A stretch of 52,054 nucleotides of DNA from JAKLKS01 sp964370855 (GCA_964370855.1 CAYJMF010000022.1:1-52054), one strand, 5' to 3'. Counted from the stretch's first letter, positions 32,283 to 45,000 are shown. The notes: generated from the sequence alone by a model not told the origin. A program made the numbers and translations.

Positions 32283-34598
32283 TCACGCCCCGGGCTCGGC
32301 GGCGGCGGCCTTCTCCTTCGCCTCGCCGTAGCCGTAGCCGTACCCGTAGCCGTACCCGTAGCCGCCGTAGTACCCCGCATACCCCGCGGAGCGGACGTCG
32401 GCGTTGTTGAGGATGGCGCCGTGGATGGCGGAGCCCACCGCCGCCAGGGCCTCCCGGGCGCGCTGCAGGGTGCGCACGGAGGTCTTCCCGATGGAGATCA
32501 CGAGGAAGACCGCGTCCACGTAGTTGGCGAGCAGGGCCGGGTCCGTCACGGCGACGATGGGCGGGGAGTCGACGATGACGTGGTCGTAGGCGACGGACGC
32601 CGCGGAGAGGAGCTCCCGCATCTTCGCGCTCCCGAGGAGCTCCGCGGGGTTGGGAGGGATCGGCCCGGAGGAGAGGACGTCCAGGCCCTTCACCGAGGAG
32701 GCCTGGACCGCCTCCTCGAGGGTCGCCTCCCCCACGAGGACGTTGGTCATGCCGCGGCGGTTCTCGACGCCGAGGGCCGCGTGGACCCTCGCCCTACGGA
32801 GGTCGGCGTCCACGAGCAGGACCCGCCCCTTCCCCCCCGCGAAGGCCGAGGCGATGTTGATGGAGACCGTGGTCTTCCCCTCGCCGGGGCCCGCGCTCGT
32901 GACGAGGATGACGCGGACCTCGCGGTCCGGGCGGCAGAACTGGATGCCCGTGCGAATGGCCCGGAAGGCCTCCACCTCGGGGCTGCCGGTCTTCCCGTGG
33001 GCCACGACGAGGTCCCGTTCCCCGAGGGCCCCCTCCTTCAGGTGGGGCACGTACCCCAGGAAGGGCAGCCGGACGAGGCGGTCGAAGTCCTCGCGGGTCT
33101 TGACGGTGTCGTCGAGGAACTCGAGGGTGTAGGCGAGGGCCCCCGCGAGGAGGAGGGCGAGGGCCGCCGTGGCACCGTAGATGACGGGCTTGTCCGGGGC
33201 CACGAGCCGGGCCTGGGCGGCGGTGGCGTAGGTCTTGACGCGGACGAGGCCGGCCTCGCCGTCCCGCTCCTTCCGCTGCCGCTCCGTCTCGAGGATGAGC
33301 CCCGTGAGGGACTCGACGTCGAGTCGGATGCCGTCGGCGGTCTTCTTCAGCTTCTCGAGCTGGGCCCGGGCGACGGTCTCCTCCGCGGCGGCGGTGTCGA
33401 GGTCCTCCGCCTGCCGGGTCCAGTCCAGGACGACCCCTTCCGTCCGGGCGACGTCCTGGGCGTGCTTGAGGAGAGCCGCCTCCGTCCCGCGGAGGACGGA
33501 TTTCTCGAAGGCGGTGCGCTGGCGCCGGTTCTCCAGGACCTCCGGCGCGTCCTCCTTGAGGAACCCGAGCGGCGGTCTCATCCGGCGGTACTGGTCGTCG
33601 GCCGCCTCGATGCCGTCGAGCCCCTTCCGCACGGAGGCGTTGGCCGCGACGATGTCCAGGGCCTGCACCCGCTCCGAGAGGAGGGGGGCGGATCCCGCCT
33701 CGCCGCCGTCCGCCGCCTCGAGGACCGGGCCCGAGCCCTCGGGCCGGCGGATCCGGAGGCCGACGGCGGCCAGGGTGTCGTCGACGTCCCGCTGCTCGCG
33801 CTTCAGGACCTGGAGGCGGGAACGCTCCTCGGAGAGGAGCTTCCGCTGGGCCTCCAGCCTTTCCCGGGCCGCGCCCGTGCTCACCTGGTCGAGGTCGATG
33901 GCGGAGTGGGCCTCCTTGAAGGAGGCGATGGCCCCGTCCGCCTTCTCCAGCTCCGCCCTGCGGGCCTCCCTCCGCCTGGAGTAATCGCCCAGCGTGGCCA
34001 TGAGCCGCGATTCCGTCTCCTCCCGGAACACCTCGGCGAACACCGTCGCGTAGGCGTTGGCCAGGGCGTGGTTCTCGACGGGATCGGGCCCCGTCACCGT
34101 GAACTCGTAGAAGGAGGTCGGGGGGATGTTCCGGACCGCGACCCGCCCGAGGAGGCTCCGGGGTTGCAGGTCCTTGAAGAGTGCGGGATCGGGGAGCGGC
34201 GGCTCCCTGGGCCCCGGCGGCCGGAAGGAGGGAGGGGCCTCCCGGTCGGGCTCCGCGGCGGGCCGCTCCACCGCCGTTCCCTCCGGCTCTCCTCCGGGCG
34301 CTCCCTCCCCCGGCTCCCCGCGGAGGTGGCGGAGCACCCTCCCCGCGAGGTTGATGTCGTTCCGGAGGAGGTACACCTGGTCCTGGATGAAGATCTGGTC
34401 CGGTACGGCGCCGGGGGCGCGCTCGTCGGACTTGGAGCGGGGCTGGATCTGGACGATGGCGACGGAGCTGAAGATGCGCTCCCGCGTCTCCGCGAAGAGG
34501 AGCCCCGCCCCCACGACCGCCGCCACCGTCCCGAGCACCAGGAACAGGTGCTTGCGGAGGATGAAGACGTAGGAGGCGACGGGGAGTTGGGGTCGCAT
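32283..34598 (-). CDS. Wzc-like polysaccharide copolymerase/tyrosine autokinase
   Basis: 771 residues, the usual length for a fused Wzz-BY-kinase protein. Membrane segments lie at about 18-36 and 468-490 around a long coiled-coil periplasmic loop with an unusual Pro/Glu-rich insert near 95-140. The cytoplasmic kinase has Walker A SAGPGEGKTTVSI (about 565), Walker A' VLLVDADLRRARVH and Walker B HVIVDSPPIVAVTD. The C-terminal tail has nine tyrosines, mostly YG repeats, as expected for autophosphorylation. It controls polymer length and export with the Wza-like protein encoded just upstream (72-base gap). Confidence 0.93.
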   Translation of the reverse strand: MRPQLPVASYVFILRKHLFLVLGTVAAVVGAGLLFAETRERIFSSVAIVQIQPRSKSDERAPGAVPDQIFIQDQVYLLRNDINLAGRVLRHLRGEPGEGAPGGEPEGTAVERPAAEPDREAPPSFRPPGPREPPLPDPALFKDLQPRSLLGRVAVRNIPPTSFYEFTVTGPDPVENHALANAYATVFAEVFREETESRLMATLGDYSRRREARRAELEKADGAIASFKEAHSAIDLDQVSTGAARERLEAQRKLLSEERSRLQVLKREQRDVDDTLAAVGLRIRRPEGSGPVLEAADGGEAGSAPLLSERVQALDIVAANASVRKGLDGIEAADDQYRRMRPPLGFLKEDAPEVLENRRQRTAFEKSVLRGTEAALLKHAQDVARTEGVVLDWTRQAEDLDTAAAEETVARAQLEKLKKTADGIRLDVESLTGLILETERQRKERDGEAGLVRVKTYATAAQARLVAPDKPVIYGATAALALLLAGALAYTLEFLDDTVKTREDFDRLVRLPFLGYVPHLKEGALGERDLVVAHGKTGSPEVEAFRAIRTGIQFCRPDREVRVILVTSAGPGEGKTTVSINIASAFAGGKGRVLLVDADLRRARVHAALGVENRRGMTNVLVGEATLEEAVQASSVKGLDVLSSGPIPPNPAELLGSAKMRELLSAASVAYDHVIVDSPPIVAVTDPALLANYVDAVFLVISIGKTSVRTLQRAREALAAVGSAIHGAILNNADVRSAGYAGYYGGYGYGYGYGYGYGEAKEKAAAAEPGA
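32325..32384 (-). repeat. hexanucleotide tandem repeat encoding the Tyr-Gly tail
   Basis: Six-base units (GCCGTA or CCCGTA on the plus strand) repeat in frame and encode six consecutive Tyr-Gly pairs in the Wzc-like protein. Copy-number change by slippage would add or remove phospho-acceptor tyrosines without shifting the frame. Confidence 0.8.
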
Positions 34599-34670
34599 CG
34601 GGGACAGGTTACCCGGGGAGGAGGGGAGGGGGAAGAGCGGCGTGCGGCGGCCCGCCGGCTCCCGTCGCCC

Positions 34671-35675
34671 CTACTTCCAGTCCTCCTCCACGTTGACGCG
34701 GTCCTCGGCGTCCAGCAGCGGATCGGGAGCATCCCCGTCGAGGACGTCGCCGTAGTCGACGCGGTAGGCGCGGTAGTCCACCGAGCCCTCCCCCCTCATG
34801 ACGCGGATGTCCCTCAGCTTGCTGAAGCTCTTCAGCCCCCCGGCCTCGGCGATGAGCTTGGTCAGGGTCATCCCGCGGCGGCAGAGGTAGGAGCCGGGCT
34901 GGTTGATGTTCCCCGTGATCCAGACCCGGCCCAGCACGGGGACGGTGATGATGTCGTTGGGTTCGAGGGGGGGATCCCGGTCGTAGGCGGCGGTCTCCCT
35001 CATGGTCTCCAGGTCGAAGGTGGGAAGGGAGACCTCGGCCCCCGTGGACGGGTCCTTGCGGGAGATCACCACGCGCGTGAGGTCGGCGTCGTCGTTGACC
35101 CCGCCCGCGGCCTGGACGGCCCGGAACAGGGTGAGCCTCGCGCCGGACTGGGGCAGGGGGATGATCCCGCTGTCGGCCCCGGACCCGGAGGCCTTCACCG
35201 CCCCCCGCACGTAGACCACGCGGGGGACGGCGGCGGCCAGGGTCACCTGGACGTAGGGGCGGGATTCGAAGAGGGTCCGGTGGTAGACCCCGGCGATGGC
35301 GTCCTGGAGTTCGGTGACCGTGAGCCCGCGGGCCTGGATCCTCTGGCGCTCGCCCCCGGCCTTCTCCGACTTCCACACCTCGATGAAGCCGTCGGGGGGG
35401 ATCGTGATGTCGATGTTGAGGTCCGGGTCGTCCCGGACGGTGACGGAGACCCTGTCGCCGGGGAGGAGCGGGTAGGGCCTGTCGAGGTCGTACCCTCCCG
35501 GGGGAGGGGGCGGGAGGAGGGCGGCCGGGCGCCCGTCCCCGCCCCCGGTGAGGAGCGGGGCGTTGCCGACGCAGCCCGCGAGCAGGCCCCCGGCCGCGGC
35601 GAGGACGAGGAGAGCCCGGGGGCCGGGGGCCCCCGGGCTCCGATGGCGGCGGATCCTGCGGGACGGCGTCCGCAT
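34671..35675 (-). CDS. Wza-like outer-membrane polysaccharide export lipoprotein
   Basis: 334 residues. The lipobox LLAGC gives Cys35. The polysaccharide export domain spans about 68-160 (YPLLPGDRVSVTVRDDPDLN) and two SLBB-type domains follow (VYVRGAVKASGSG, VWITGNINQPGSYLCRRG). It forms the outer-membrane channel of Wzy- or ABC-dependent export, working with the Wzc-like protein. ATG 35675 is separated by one base from the stop of the upstream beta-barrel gene, so the two are tightly coupled. Confidence 0.93.
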   Translation of the reverse strand: MRTPSRRIRRHRSPGAPGPRALLVLAAAGGLLAGCVGNAPLLTGGGDGRPAALLPPPPPGGYDLDRPYPLLPGDRVSVTVRDDPDLNIDITIPPDGFIEVWKSEKAGGERQRIQARGLTVTELQDAIAGVYHRTLFESRPYVQVTLAAAVPRVVYVRGAVKASGSGADSGIIPLPQSGARLTLFRAVQAAGGVNDDADLTRVVISRKDPSTGAEVSLPTFDLETMRETAAYDRDPPLEPNDIITVPVLGRVWITGNINQPGSYLCRRGMTLTKLIAEAGGLKSFSKLRDIRVMRGEGSVDYRAYRVDYGDVLDGDAPDPLLDAEDRVNVEEDWK

Positions 35676-35676
35676 C

Positions 35677-37359
35677 CTAGAAGTTGACGTCGATCCCGAC
35701 GCTCACGATGTTGGCGAAGAAGTCGGACTTGGACCGGACCTCGAAGGGCCTGTTGAGCGAGTCGGCGTAGATGGTCGACTTCTCCCCGTGGCCGTTCTGG
35801 TAGCGGAAGGTGTAGCGGAAGTGGGCCTCGGTGTAGGCCCACAGCTTGTACCGGAGCCCGAAGCCGGCCTCCTGGTAGATGCGCGACTCGCCCTCGGAGA
35901 CGTTGGTGAACTCGACGTTGTAGATCGCCTCCAGCGTCAGCTTCTCGTTGACGGGGTGGGTGAGGGTGAGGGAGGCCTTGTCCACGATCTTGTGGTCGGC
36001 CACCACGGACCACTGGATCTCGCGGGCGTACTCCGCCTGGAGCTGGGTCGCCTTCGTGGTGAAGGGGTGGTAGGCGAGCCTCACCATGCCGCCGACGCCG
36101 TGGTACTGGTCGTAGGGGCGGTACTGGCCGTTGTCGGCGACGGGGAGGGGCCAGACGTGGTTGTCCAGGATGTGCTGCCCGAGCCAGTAGACCTCCGCCC
36201 TGCCCCTGACCTTCTTCGTCAGGAGGGGTCCCTCCCAGCCGGGACCGACGCGCCAGAGGTTGTAGTTGCGGAGGAGCTCGGAGGACTCCCCGGGTCCGCG
36301 GTCCTTGAAGTCGTAGAGGGTCCACTCGGCGAAGCCGTAGAAGCGGTGCTCCGTGGAGGGCGGCCTCCAGCCGATCTCGCCGTAGAACTGCTCCTCGATG
36401 TGGTCCGCGGAGTCGAGGGAATCGTCGTCCACGGAGAAGGAGTAGTAGCGGTAGGAGACCTTGCTGTCGAAGCGCGGCCCCTTCCAGCCGAGGGTCGCCT
36501 TGCCGTACCACTCGGTCCGGGTGAAGTCCCTCCGCTCGCCCCCCGCGGACAGGGTCGGGAGCGACAGGGAGTACTCGTACTTGGCGACGTCCAGGGGGTC
36601 CGTGGTGGTCTGGTAGTCGCCCTCGACGCGGAAATAGAAGCTGTTCTTCCCGCCCTGGGGGAGGAGCCCCCGGAGCATGGTGTTGAGGAACACGGGGAAG
36701 TCGACGTGGAAACTGTAGTTGAGGGCGTCGGGCCCGTCCGGCTCGGTGAGGTAGATGACGCTCTGCAGTTCGGCGCTGAAGACCTTGAGGGTGGTCTCCC
36801 CTTCCCCGAGGAGGGGGATGAGGTTGGCGTTGACGGCCATCTCCAGGTCGCCGCCGATGGTGAAGTTGTTCACGAAGGAGTTGACCCGCCCCCGGGGCTG
36901 GTCGATCCCGGGAATCGCGTCGATCCCGTCGTCGTCGGGGTCGAGGTCGACGATGAACTCCTCGTTCCGGTCCTGGTAGAAGATGTTGTCGGACCAGGCG
37001 ATCTCCTCGGTGGCGTGGAGGCGGACGCGCATCCCGAACAGCCGGGACTCCTCGAGCCCCTTGCCGGTCCGCTTCATGAAGTCGTCGATGGAGGCCCACA
37101 TCCCGGGGCCCGGGGGGGCGGCGGGCCTGGCGGGCGGGGCCTTGGCGTCCGTCTTCGGAGCGTCCTTCTTCGGGGCTTCCTTCGCGGGAGCCGTCTTCGG
37201 GGCCTCCGTCGTCGAGGCCGCCGGCTTCTTCTCGCCCGCGGGGGCGGGCGCGCCCTCCGAGGCCGCCGCCGCGGCCGCGAGGGCCGTCGAGACGACGAGC
37301 CCGGCCGCGAGGGAGACGATGCGGCCCTTCCTCGTCAAGAGGCCCTTTGACTGAAGCAT
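35677..37359 (-). CDS. outer-membrane beta-barrel protein of the export locus
   Basis: About 560 residues. ATG 37359 (purine-rich GGTGAAGGG directly upstream) gives a signal peptide (VSLAAGLVVSTALAAAAAA). An Ala/Lys/Pro-rich linker (about 38-85) follows, then many amphipathic aromatic beta strands such as NSFYFRVEGDYQTTT and VSYRYYSFSVDDD, ending in Phe (IDVNF), the typical outer-membrane C-terminus. Similar barrels often stand next to Wza-like genes. It probably helps polymer cross the outer membrane or anchors it; the exact role is unknown. It is 1 base from the Wza-like gene. Confidence 0.8.
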   Translation of the reverse strand: MLQSKGLLTRKGRIVSLAAGLVVSTALAAAAAASEGAPAPAGEKKPAASTTEAPKTAPAKEAPKKDAPKTDAKAPPARPAAPPGPGMWASIDDFMKRTGKGLEESRLFGMRVRLHATEEIAWSDNIFYQDRNEEFIVDLDPDDDGIDAIPGIDQPRGRVNSFVNNFTIGGDLEMAVNANLIPLLGEGETTLKVFSAELQSVIYLTEPDGPDALNYSFHVDFPVFLNTMLRGLLPQGGKNSFYFRVEGDYQTTTDPLDVAKYEYSLSLPTLSAGGERRDFTRTEWYGKATLGWKGPRFDSKVSYRYYSFSVDDDSLDSADHIEEQFYGEIGWRPPSTEHRFYGFAEWTLYDFKDRGPGESSELLRNYNLWRVGPGWEGPLLTKKVRGRAEVYWLGQHILDNHVWPLPVADNGQYRPYDQYHGVGGMVRLAYHPFTTKATQLQAEYAREIQWSVVADHKIVDKASLTLTHPVNEKLTLEAIYNVEFTNVSEGESRIYQEAGFGLRYKLWAYTEAHFRYTFRYQNGHGEKSTIYADSLNRPFEVRSKSDFFANIVSVGIDVNF

Positions 37360-37446
37360 CCCTTCACCCTCCGATGGTCTCCGCCCGGAACGCACGGCTC
37401 CGGCCGGAACTGCCCTTTCCCTGCCCCGCGAAGCCCGGCAGGCTCC

Positions 37447-38340
37447 CTAGTCCGGTTTCGAAATGGGGCTCGTCGCCAGGGACTCGAATTCGCTGGTCAG
37501 GCCGACGGCGGCCTTCAGCGTCGCGAACTCCACCTTGACGAAGCCGATCTCGATGCGGCCCGACGCGTTGTCGATGGTCGCGATGACGCCGGGGCCGATC
37601 TCCCCCTCGCCCGTGGCCGAGTCGCCGAGGACGGTCACGATGCGGATCTTCCCGCTCTTCCAGGAGGTGACCTTGTTCTCGACCTCGGTCTTGCCGACGA
37701 CCCCCGCCTTGGGGCGGATGGCGCCGGAGGTGGCCTTGGGGACGTACAGGTCGATGATGAGCCCCGTGGGCAGGGGGTAGACCACCCGCACCAGGCCCTT
37801 GCGCCACTCGTTGTCGGCGTCGGTGGTGAAGCCGATGGTCATGGGGTTGCGGGGATCCCTCTCGACGGTGACCCCCTGCCCGGCCTTCAGCTGGACCTCG
37901 GTCATGTTGTCGCGGTCGCAGAGGAGCCTCACGAGGCCCGTCTTTCCGTCGGCGCGGGCGTACCCGGTGTTGACGCCGAAGGTCTCGGCGTAGAAGGAGG
38001 CGCGGGCCCCCTCCTTCTCGGGGAAGGCCCAGAAGGACGGGGTGGAGAGGCGGGTCAGGTAGCCGATGTCGGCCGTGGCCCCCCCGCTCTTCAGGAAGAA
38101 CATCTCCGACTTGGCGCCCTTGTCGCTCGTCTCCGTGCCGAGGTAGCGGACCACCGCACCCTTGCGGAGGGTGATGGAGTCCTTCCCGTCGTCGCTCTTC
38201 ACGACGGCGGGGCCCGTGATCTCCTTGTTGGGAGCGAGCTTCTCGGTCTTGCCGTCGTAGGTGACCGTCGCGGCTTCCGCCGCGGAGACACCTGCAGCAA
38301 GGAGTACGGGTACCGCCAGCGAAGCCCAGATCCTGTTCAT
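37447..38340 (-). CDS. secreted protein, possibly FecR-like beta-sandwich
   Basis: About 297 residues. ATG 38340 is supported by GGAGGAGAGG upstream and a signal peptide cut at AEA/ATV. The mature protein is rich in short beta strands. The segment ITGPAVVKSDDGKDSITLRK then GAVVRYLGTE resembles a FecR-like domain, but not strongly. The rest is unrecognised. It lies between the second kinase gene and the beta-barrel gene (87 bases before the barrel). It may be a periplasmic partner of export; that is inference from position only. Confidence 0.65.
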   Translation of the reverse strand: MNRIWASLAVPVLLAAGVSAAEAATVTYDGKTEKLAPNKEITGPAVVKSDDGKDSITLRKGAVVRYLGTETSDKGAKSEMFFLKSGGATADIGYLTRLSTPSFWAFPEKEGARASFYAETFGVNTGYARADGKTGLVRLLCDRDNMTEVQLKAGQGVTVERDPRNPMTIGFTTDADNEWRKGLVRVVYPLPTGLIIDLYVPKATSGAIRPKAGVVGKTEVENKVTSWKSGKIRIVTVLGDSATGEGEIGPGVIATIDNASGRIEIGFVKVEFATLKAAVGLTSEFESLATSPISKPD

Positions 38341-38497
38341 GAATCCTCTCCTCCCGCAACGACCTGCGGGCACTGTCCACCCTCAGGAACGGGCCAAGTT
38401 ACCACAGCGTCGGGCCCGCCGCAAAGCCCCGTTTGGGCAACCACTTGGGTCCGAATCCCCCCCGCGGGGCGCCGGGGGGAAGGGGAGCGGCCGCCCA
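38341..38497. other. intergenic region between second kinase and secreted protein
   Basis: 157 bases with no gene. It probably holds the promoter for the secreted protein/beta-barrel/Wza/Wzc run. I see no convincing -35/-10 pair. Confidence 0.4.
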
Positions 38498-40086
<1,589 letters not shown>

Positions 40087-40090
<4 letters not shown>

Positions 40091-42063
40091 TTCCCTAGCT
40101 CGGTGACTTCCTTCTCGATGATCTGGCCGGGTTCGAGGCTGAGGGTGACGGGCACGTCGTCGGGGGAGCCGGGGAGGGTGTACTTGACCTCCCACTCGCC
40201 GGGCTCGAGGTTGAAGTTCTCCGGCTTCCCCTTGTCGTCGATGGTCCTGGTCCCGCCGCCCCGGGGGCGCTCCCGGGACTTGACCCGGAGGAGCGTCCCC
40301 GGCGGCCCCTTGATCGTCAGGGAGGCCATGTGGCCGACGAGGGTGACCTCCTTCGAGGCCCCCTTCTCGACCACGACTTTCTGGGTGAAGGGCCGGTGCC
40401 CCTCCTTCACGACCTGGACGGTGACCTCCGTGGCCCGGACGGCGAGGGGGCGCGTGGACCGCGTCGCGTTGATGGGCTCCGGCGCGGCGAACAGGGGCTC
40501 CTCGCCGTCCAGCACCTGCACCGTGGATCCCGGGGCCGCGTCCTTGACGACCAGGGTCCCCGTCGCCTCGGTCATGGGATCGAGGCGCAGTTCGAACTTC
40601 GCGTCCGACGGGACGTCGAACTCCTTCGTGTCGGCGGGCTCGAAGCCGGCCCGCTGGAGCTTGCCCATCCAGCGGCCCGCCGGGAAGCGGTCCCGGAACT
40701 CGATCTCGGGGTCCTTAACGACGACCTCGGGGAGCATCGACTGCCCCTCCAGGGGGACGAGCTGGACGCGGACGCCGGTGAGCGCCCTCCCCCCCTGGAC
40801 GGGGGGAACGAGATCGAAGGACTTCGCGGGGATCCTCTGGAGGCTGAAGGCCTCCTCCATCTCGGCGAACTCCACGGCGGTGCTGACGGTACGCTCCTCC
40901 GTCGTGTAGCCGGGGGCGGAGACGACGAGGAGGAACTTCTCGTCCCGGTCGAGCTTGAACTCGGCGGCCCCCCCGGGACCGGCCTTCCCCGCGAGTTCGG
41001 CGAAGCCCTCGGGCCCGCCGTCGGGGGCGGCCCTGACGGCGACGGCGGCTTCCACGGGCCCCGCCTTCACGCGGAGGAGCACGGCCTTGGGGAGGAAGAG
41101 GATGACGGCGATGACCCCGAGGATGGCGGCCGTCGCGATGACGGCGTTCCGCCCGGCCGGGGACTTCGGGGGGGGCGGGGCGTGGAACGTCCCCCCCGTC
41201 TTCTCGGCGTCGGTGAGGGGCTGCAGGGGCTCGCGGAGCCCCTCCCCCTCGAACCGGGCGAGGATGCAGGTGATGTTGTCCTTGCCGCCGTTGGCGTTGG
41301 CCGCCTCGATGAGCTTCCGGCCGGCGGCGGCGATGTCCGCCTCGGAGGTGAGGATCTCCTCCATCTTCGCGTCGGGCACCATCCCCGAGAGGCCGTCGGA
41401 GCACAGCAGGAGCGTGTCGCCGCGGAGGATCTCGTAGCGCTTGCTGTCGATCTTGAGCGTCTCCTCGACGCCCAGGGCCTGCAGGATGATGTTCTTTCCG
41501 CCGAGCTTCTCCGCCTGCTCCTCGGTGAGGGTCCCCTCCTCGATGAGCTGGCCGATGAGGGACTGGTCGCGGGTCATCTGGACGAGCTTGCCCTTGCGCA
41601 GGATGTACCCGCGGGAGTCCCCCACCTGGGAGAGGTAGAGGGAGTCGCCGAGCACCACCGAGGCCGTGAGCGTGGTGCCCATGCCCTGGTGCTCCTTGCT
41701 GTCCTGCCCCTTGCGGAAGATCCCCTCGTTGGCCTTGTTGATGGCGGTCTCGAGGAGCCCGATGACGTCGGGCTCCGAGCGGACGGTCCCGCCGAGGTCG
41801 GCGTTCTTGAACTCGCCGTGGAGCCCGTCCACGGCCATCTGGCTCGCGACCTCGCCGGCGGCGGCCCCCCCCATCCCGTCGGCGACGACGAGGGAGAGCC
41901 CCCTCTGCTGCACGGCGCCGGAGAGGACCTGCCCGCTGGTGGCGCGCTGGTCCGTGGCGAGGTCCACCACGAGGTAGTTGTCCTCGTTGTGCTCCCGTAC
42001 GCGCCCGACGTCGGTGATCCCGACGGCGGTGTACCGGATGTTCGATTCCTGGCTGCTGCCCAT
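40087..42063 (-). CDS. PP2C-type Ser/Thr phosphatase with transmembrane and PEGA-like extracytoplasmic part
   Basis: 658 residues. PP2C domain about 8-270: VREHNEDNY, VVADGMGGAAAGE, GMGTTLTAS, QVGDSRGYILR, CSDGLSGMV and GGKDNITCIL hold the metal-binding Asp residues. A proline-rich linker leads to a membrane segment at about 307-326 (AVIATAAILGVIAVILFLP). The rest (about 330-658) has PEGA-like beta modules (FLLVVSAPGYTTEERTV, VTVQVVKEGHRPFTQKVVV). The phosphatase should be cytoplasmic and the PEGA part periplasmic, reversing the usual arrangement in which the kinase carries the sensor. It lies 16 bases after the zinc-ribbon kinase and overlaps the next kinase by 4 bases. Confidence 0.92.
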
Positions 42064-42079
42064 GCCCCGCTCCCGTTGC

Positions 42080-45000
42080 CTATTTCGCCTTGAGATCCCC
42101 GATCAGGTCTTCCTGCGCCTTCGGATCGTCCAGCAGCCCGAAGACCTCGAGGAAGGCGCCCGCCTCGATCACGCCCCTGGAGAAGCCCTCCCCCTCCGGG
42201 TTTCCGGCCATGCGGCTCTTCAGGTCCTTCAGCCACTCGCCCCGGTACCGCTCCTCGAACTCCTTCGCCTTGGCGCCGGCCTCGTGGCTGTCGCCGAGCC
42301 CCGCCTCCGCCTCGCGGATGATCTCGCCCTCCTTCACCCAGGCGGCCATGGTCCGCGCCGTGGAGGCCCGCTTGATGGCCGCGTCCACGGTGATGCCGGC
42401 GTTGACGAGAGTGCTCCTCTGCTTCACGGAGTCCACGAGCCTCTGCGCCCCGGTGTACTTGAGACCCGGGTCGATGAGCTCCGGGGCCGAGTAGGCGACC
42501 TCCAGCTCCCCGGCCAGTTTGACGTCGGTCTTCATCGCATCCTCGAGCTTCGCGAGCATGGCGTCGGTCACGCGATCCACCAGCCGGGCGGCCTCGGCGG
42601 TGCGCAGCCCGGCGAAGGCCGGGTCCCTGTCCAGGTCGCCGTCGATGGCGCGGAGCTTGCGGAGGGCCTCCAGGGGGTCGGCGACCTCCCCCTGCAGGTC
42701 CCGCAGCACGAACAGGACCTTCCTGGCGACGATCATCCTGTTGTCGAAGTCGCCGGTGGCGCTGGCCGGGTCGTCGTCCTGCTCCTTCCATGCGGCGAAG
42801 GCGGCGGGGCCGTAGCCCTTGGTTTCCGCGGCGAGGAGGGGATCCACCTTGAGCACCTTGAAGTTCGGCTTCACGGCGGTCGAGCCCCCCCCGGTCCGCT
42901 CGAGCTGGGGGGCCTGGCGGAACTGGACGGCGGCGAACTGGAACATGAGGAGGATCACGGCCGCCGCCCCGGCCACGACGGAGCGCAGCGTCATGGGCTC
43001 GCTGGTGAGGGAGCGCAGCCGCTTCTCGGCCTCGTTGCGGCCCTTCCGCGCGTCGGAGTCGTCCCCCCTGAGCTCGAGGATCCTCTCGTAGGCGTCCAGG
43101 GCGGCGCCGTAGTCGCGGGCCGAGTAGAACCGCGTCGCCTCGGTCTTGAGGGCGGCCGTGATCCCGTTGACCGCGGTCTTCTCCAGGTCCGCCACGACCT
43201 CCTGGGTGGCGCCCTTGGTGCGCGCCTTCTTCAGCTGCTCCAGGGAGTCCTCGAAGATCTCCGAGGCGATGAGCCGCTCGGCCTCCTTGAGGTGGCGCTC
43301 GATGGCCACGAGGGCCCGCTCGGCGTCCCGCTTGAGGGCCTGGGCCCGCACGTGGTTCGGGCTGAGGTCGAGGATGTCCTTCGCGGCGGCCACGACGACG
43401 GGGTGGTTCCGCTCCGCGGCGCCCTTCTCGGCCTTCCGCAGGCTGTCCTGGATGTGCTTGACCTTCTCCCGCGCCTCCTCGGCCTCGCCCTGGACGGCCT
43501 CGTCCTCGGGGAGGAGCTTGCGGAGCTTCTCCAGGGAGTGGAGGGCCTCCTCGAAGCGCCCGTCCCGGAGGTGCTCGTCGGCCAGGGAGCGGATCGAGGA
43601 GACCTCGCGGAGCCGCGACTCGAGGCGGTCGCGGGCCTGGACCGCCTTGGAGCTGTCCGGGTCCGCATCGACGCCGCGCCGGTAGGCCGCCAGGGCGGCC
43701 TCGAACTCCCCCTTCCTCTCCAGGGCCTCGCCCTCCTCGAGGGCGACGCGGACCTCCCCGGCCTTGCGCGCCTCCTGCTCCTGACGGGCGATGGTCGCCA
43801 TGAGGCCGAGGGACTCGGGGTCCCCGGGGAGGACCCCGAGCACCTCCGCCACCTTGGCGCGGGCGACGTCGAACCGGGCGTCGCCGAGGGCCGTGCGCGC
43901 CTCGGAGAGGAGGTCGCGGTAGCGCCCGAGGCGGGCGTCCACGTCGGCGAGCATCTTCTCGACCTCGGCGTCCCCGGGGCGGAGCTGGACCGCCGCCTCG
44001 AGCTCCTTGCGGGCCTCGACGAGGGAGCCGGCCTCGAGGTGCTCCCGTCCCCTGCGCACGAACTCCTCGCTGGACTCGAGGAACCCGCGGCACTTCTCGA
44101 GGACCTGCGCCATCTCGGCGTCCGTCGGGTCCGATCGCAGCACCTCCGTCGCGCGTCGGAAGGCCTCGGGGTAGCGCTTGGATTCGAAGGCCTGGCGGGC
44201 CTGGGTCCGGGCGTCCTCGGCGGCCTTGACCCGGGCGTCGAGGTCCCTGCGGCGGGCGATGATGTCCTCGCGGTCGGGCCCGAGGCGCAGCGCGGCGTCG
44301 ATGGCGACGAGGGCCGCCGGCAGGTTGCCGCTGGCGATGGCCTCGTCGGCGCGCTTCAGGTGCTGCCCGACGATGCGGGCGTCGAAGGCCCGCTTGATGA
44401 CGTCCCGCTGGCGCTTGATGTCGTCGGAGCCGGGGTAGCGGCCTAGGAGCTGCTCGACCTTCTGGAGGGCGTCCTCGAGGTTCCCCGTCTTCTCGAGCTC
44501 CAGGGCCTCGCTCTTGACGGTCTCCACCTCGCGGAGGGCGAGGTCGATCTCGTCGACCTCCTTCTTCGCCTCCGCGTTCTCCGGGTCGAGCTTCAGCACC
44601 TCCTTCAGGAGGAGGTAGGCGCGCCGGAGGTCCCCCACGGCCTTCAGGCGGAGGGCGCGCTCCATGTTCTGGCGGACCGCCAGCAGGGTCTCGATGGCGG
44701 CGCCGCAGGCGTTGCACACCTGCGCACCGGCCACCTCGTCGGCCCCGCAGGCGGGGCACTTGATCTGGAGGTTGCCCCCGCACTGGCGGCAGAACTTCTT
44801 CCCCCTCTGGTTGCGGGCGCCGCAGCCGGGGCAGGTGATGCGGTCGGCGAGGGTCTTCTCCTGGTAGACGAGCAGGTCCTTGCGGACCTCGCGGAAGTCC
44901 GGGTACCGTTCCTCCACCTTCTTGGCGATCATCTTCTGGACGATGGTCCAGAGTTCCGCGGGGACGGTGGGGTTGGCCTCGAGGAGGGACTTCGGGTCCG

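Noticed and set aside
32325..32384. Short regular repeats considered as a CRISPR array
   Set aside because: Six-base units without spacers, in frame inside the Wzc-like gene; they encode Tyr-Gly pairs.
31071..35687. 1538-codon plus-strand frame opposite the S41, Wzc-like and Wza-like genes
   Set aside because: No domain, skewed composition; the minus strand carries complete conserved motifs.
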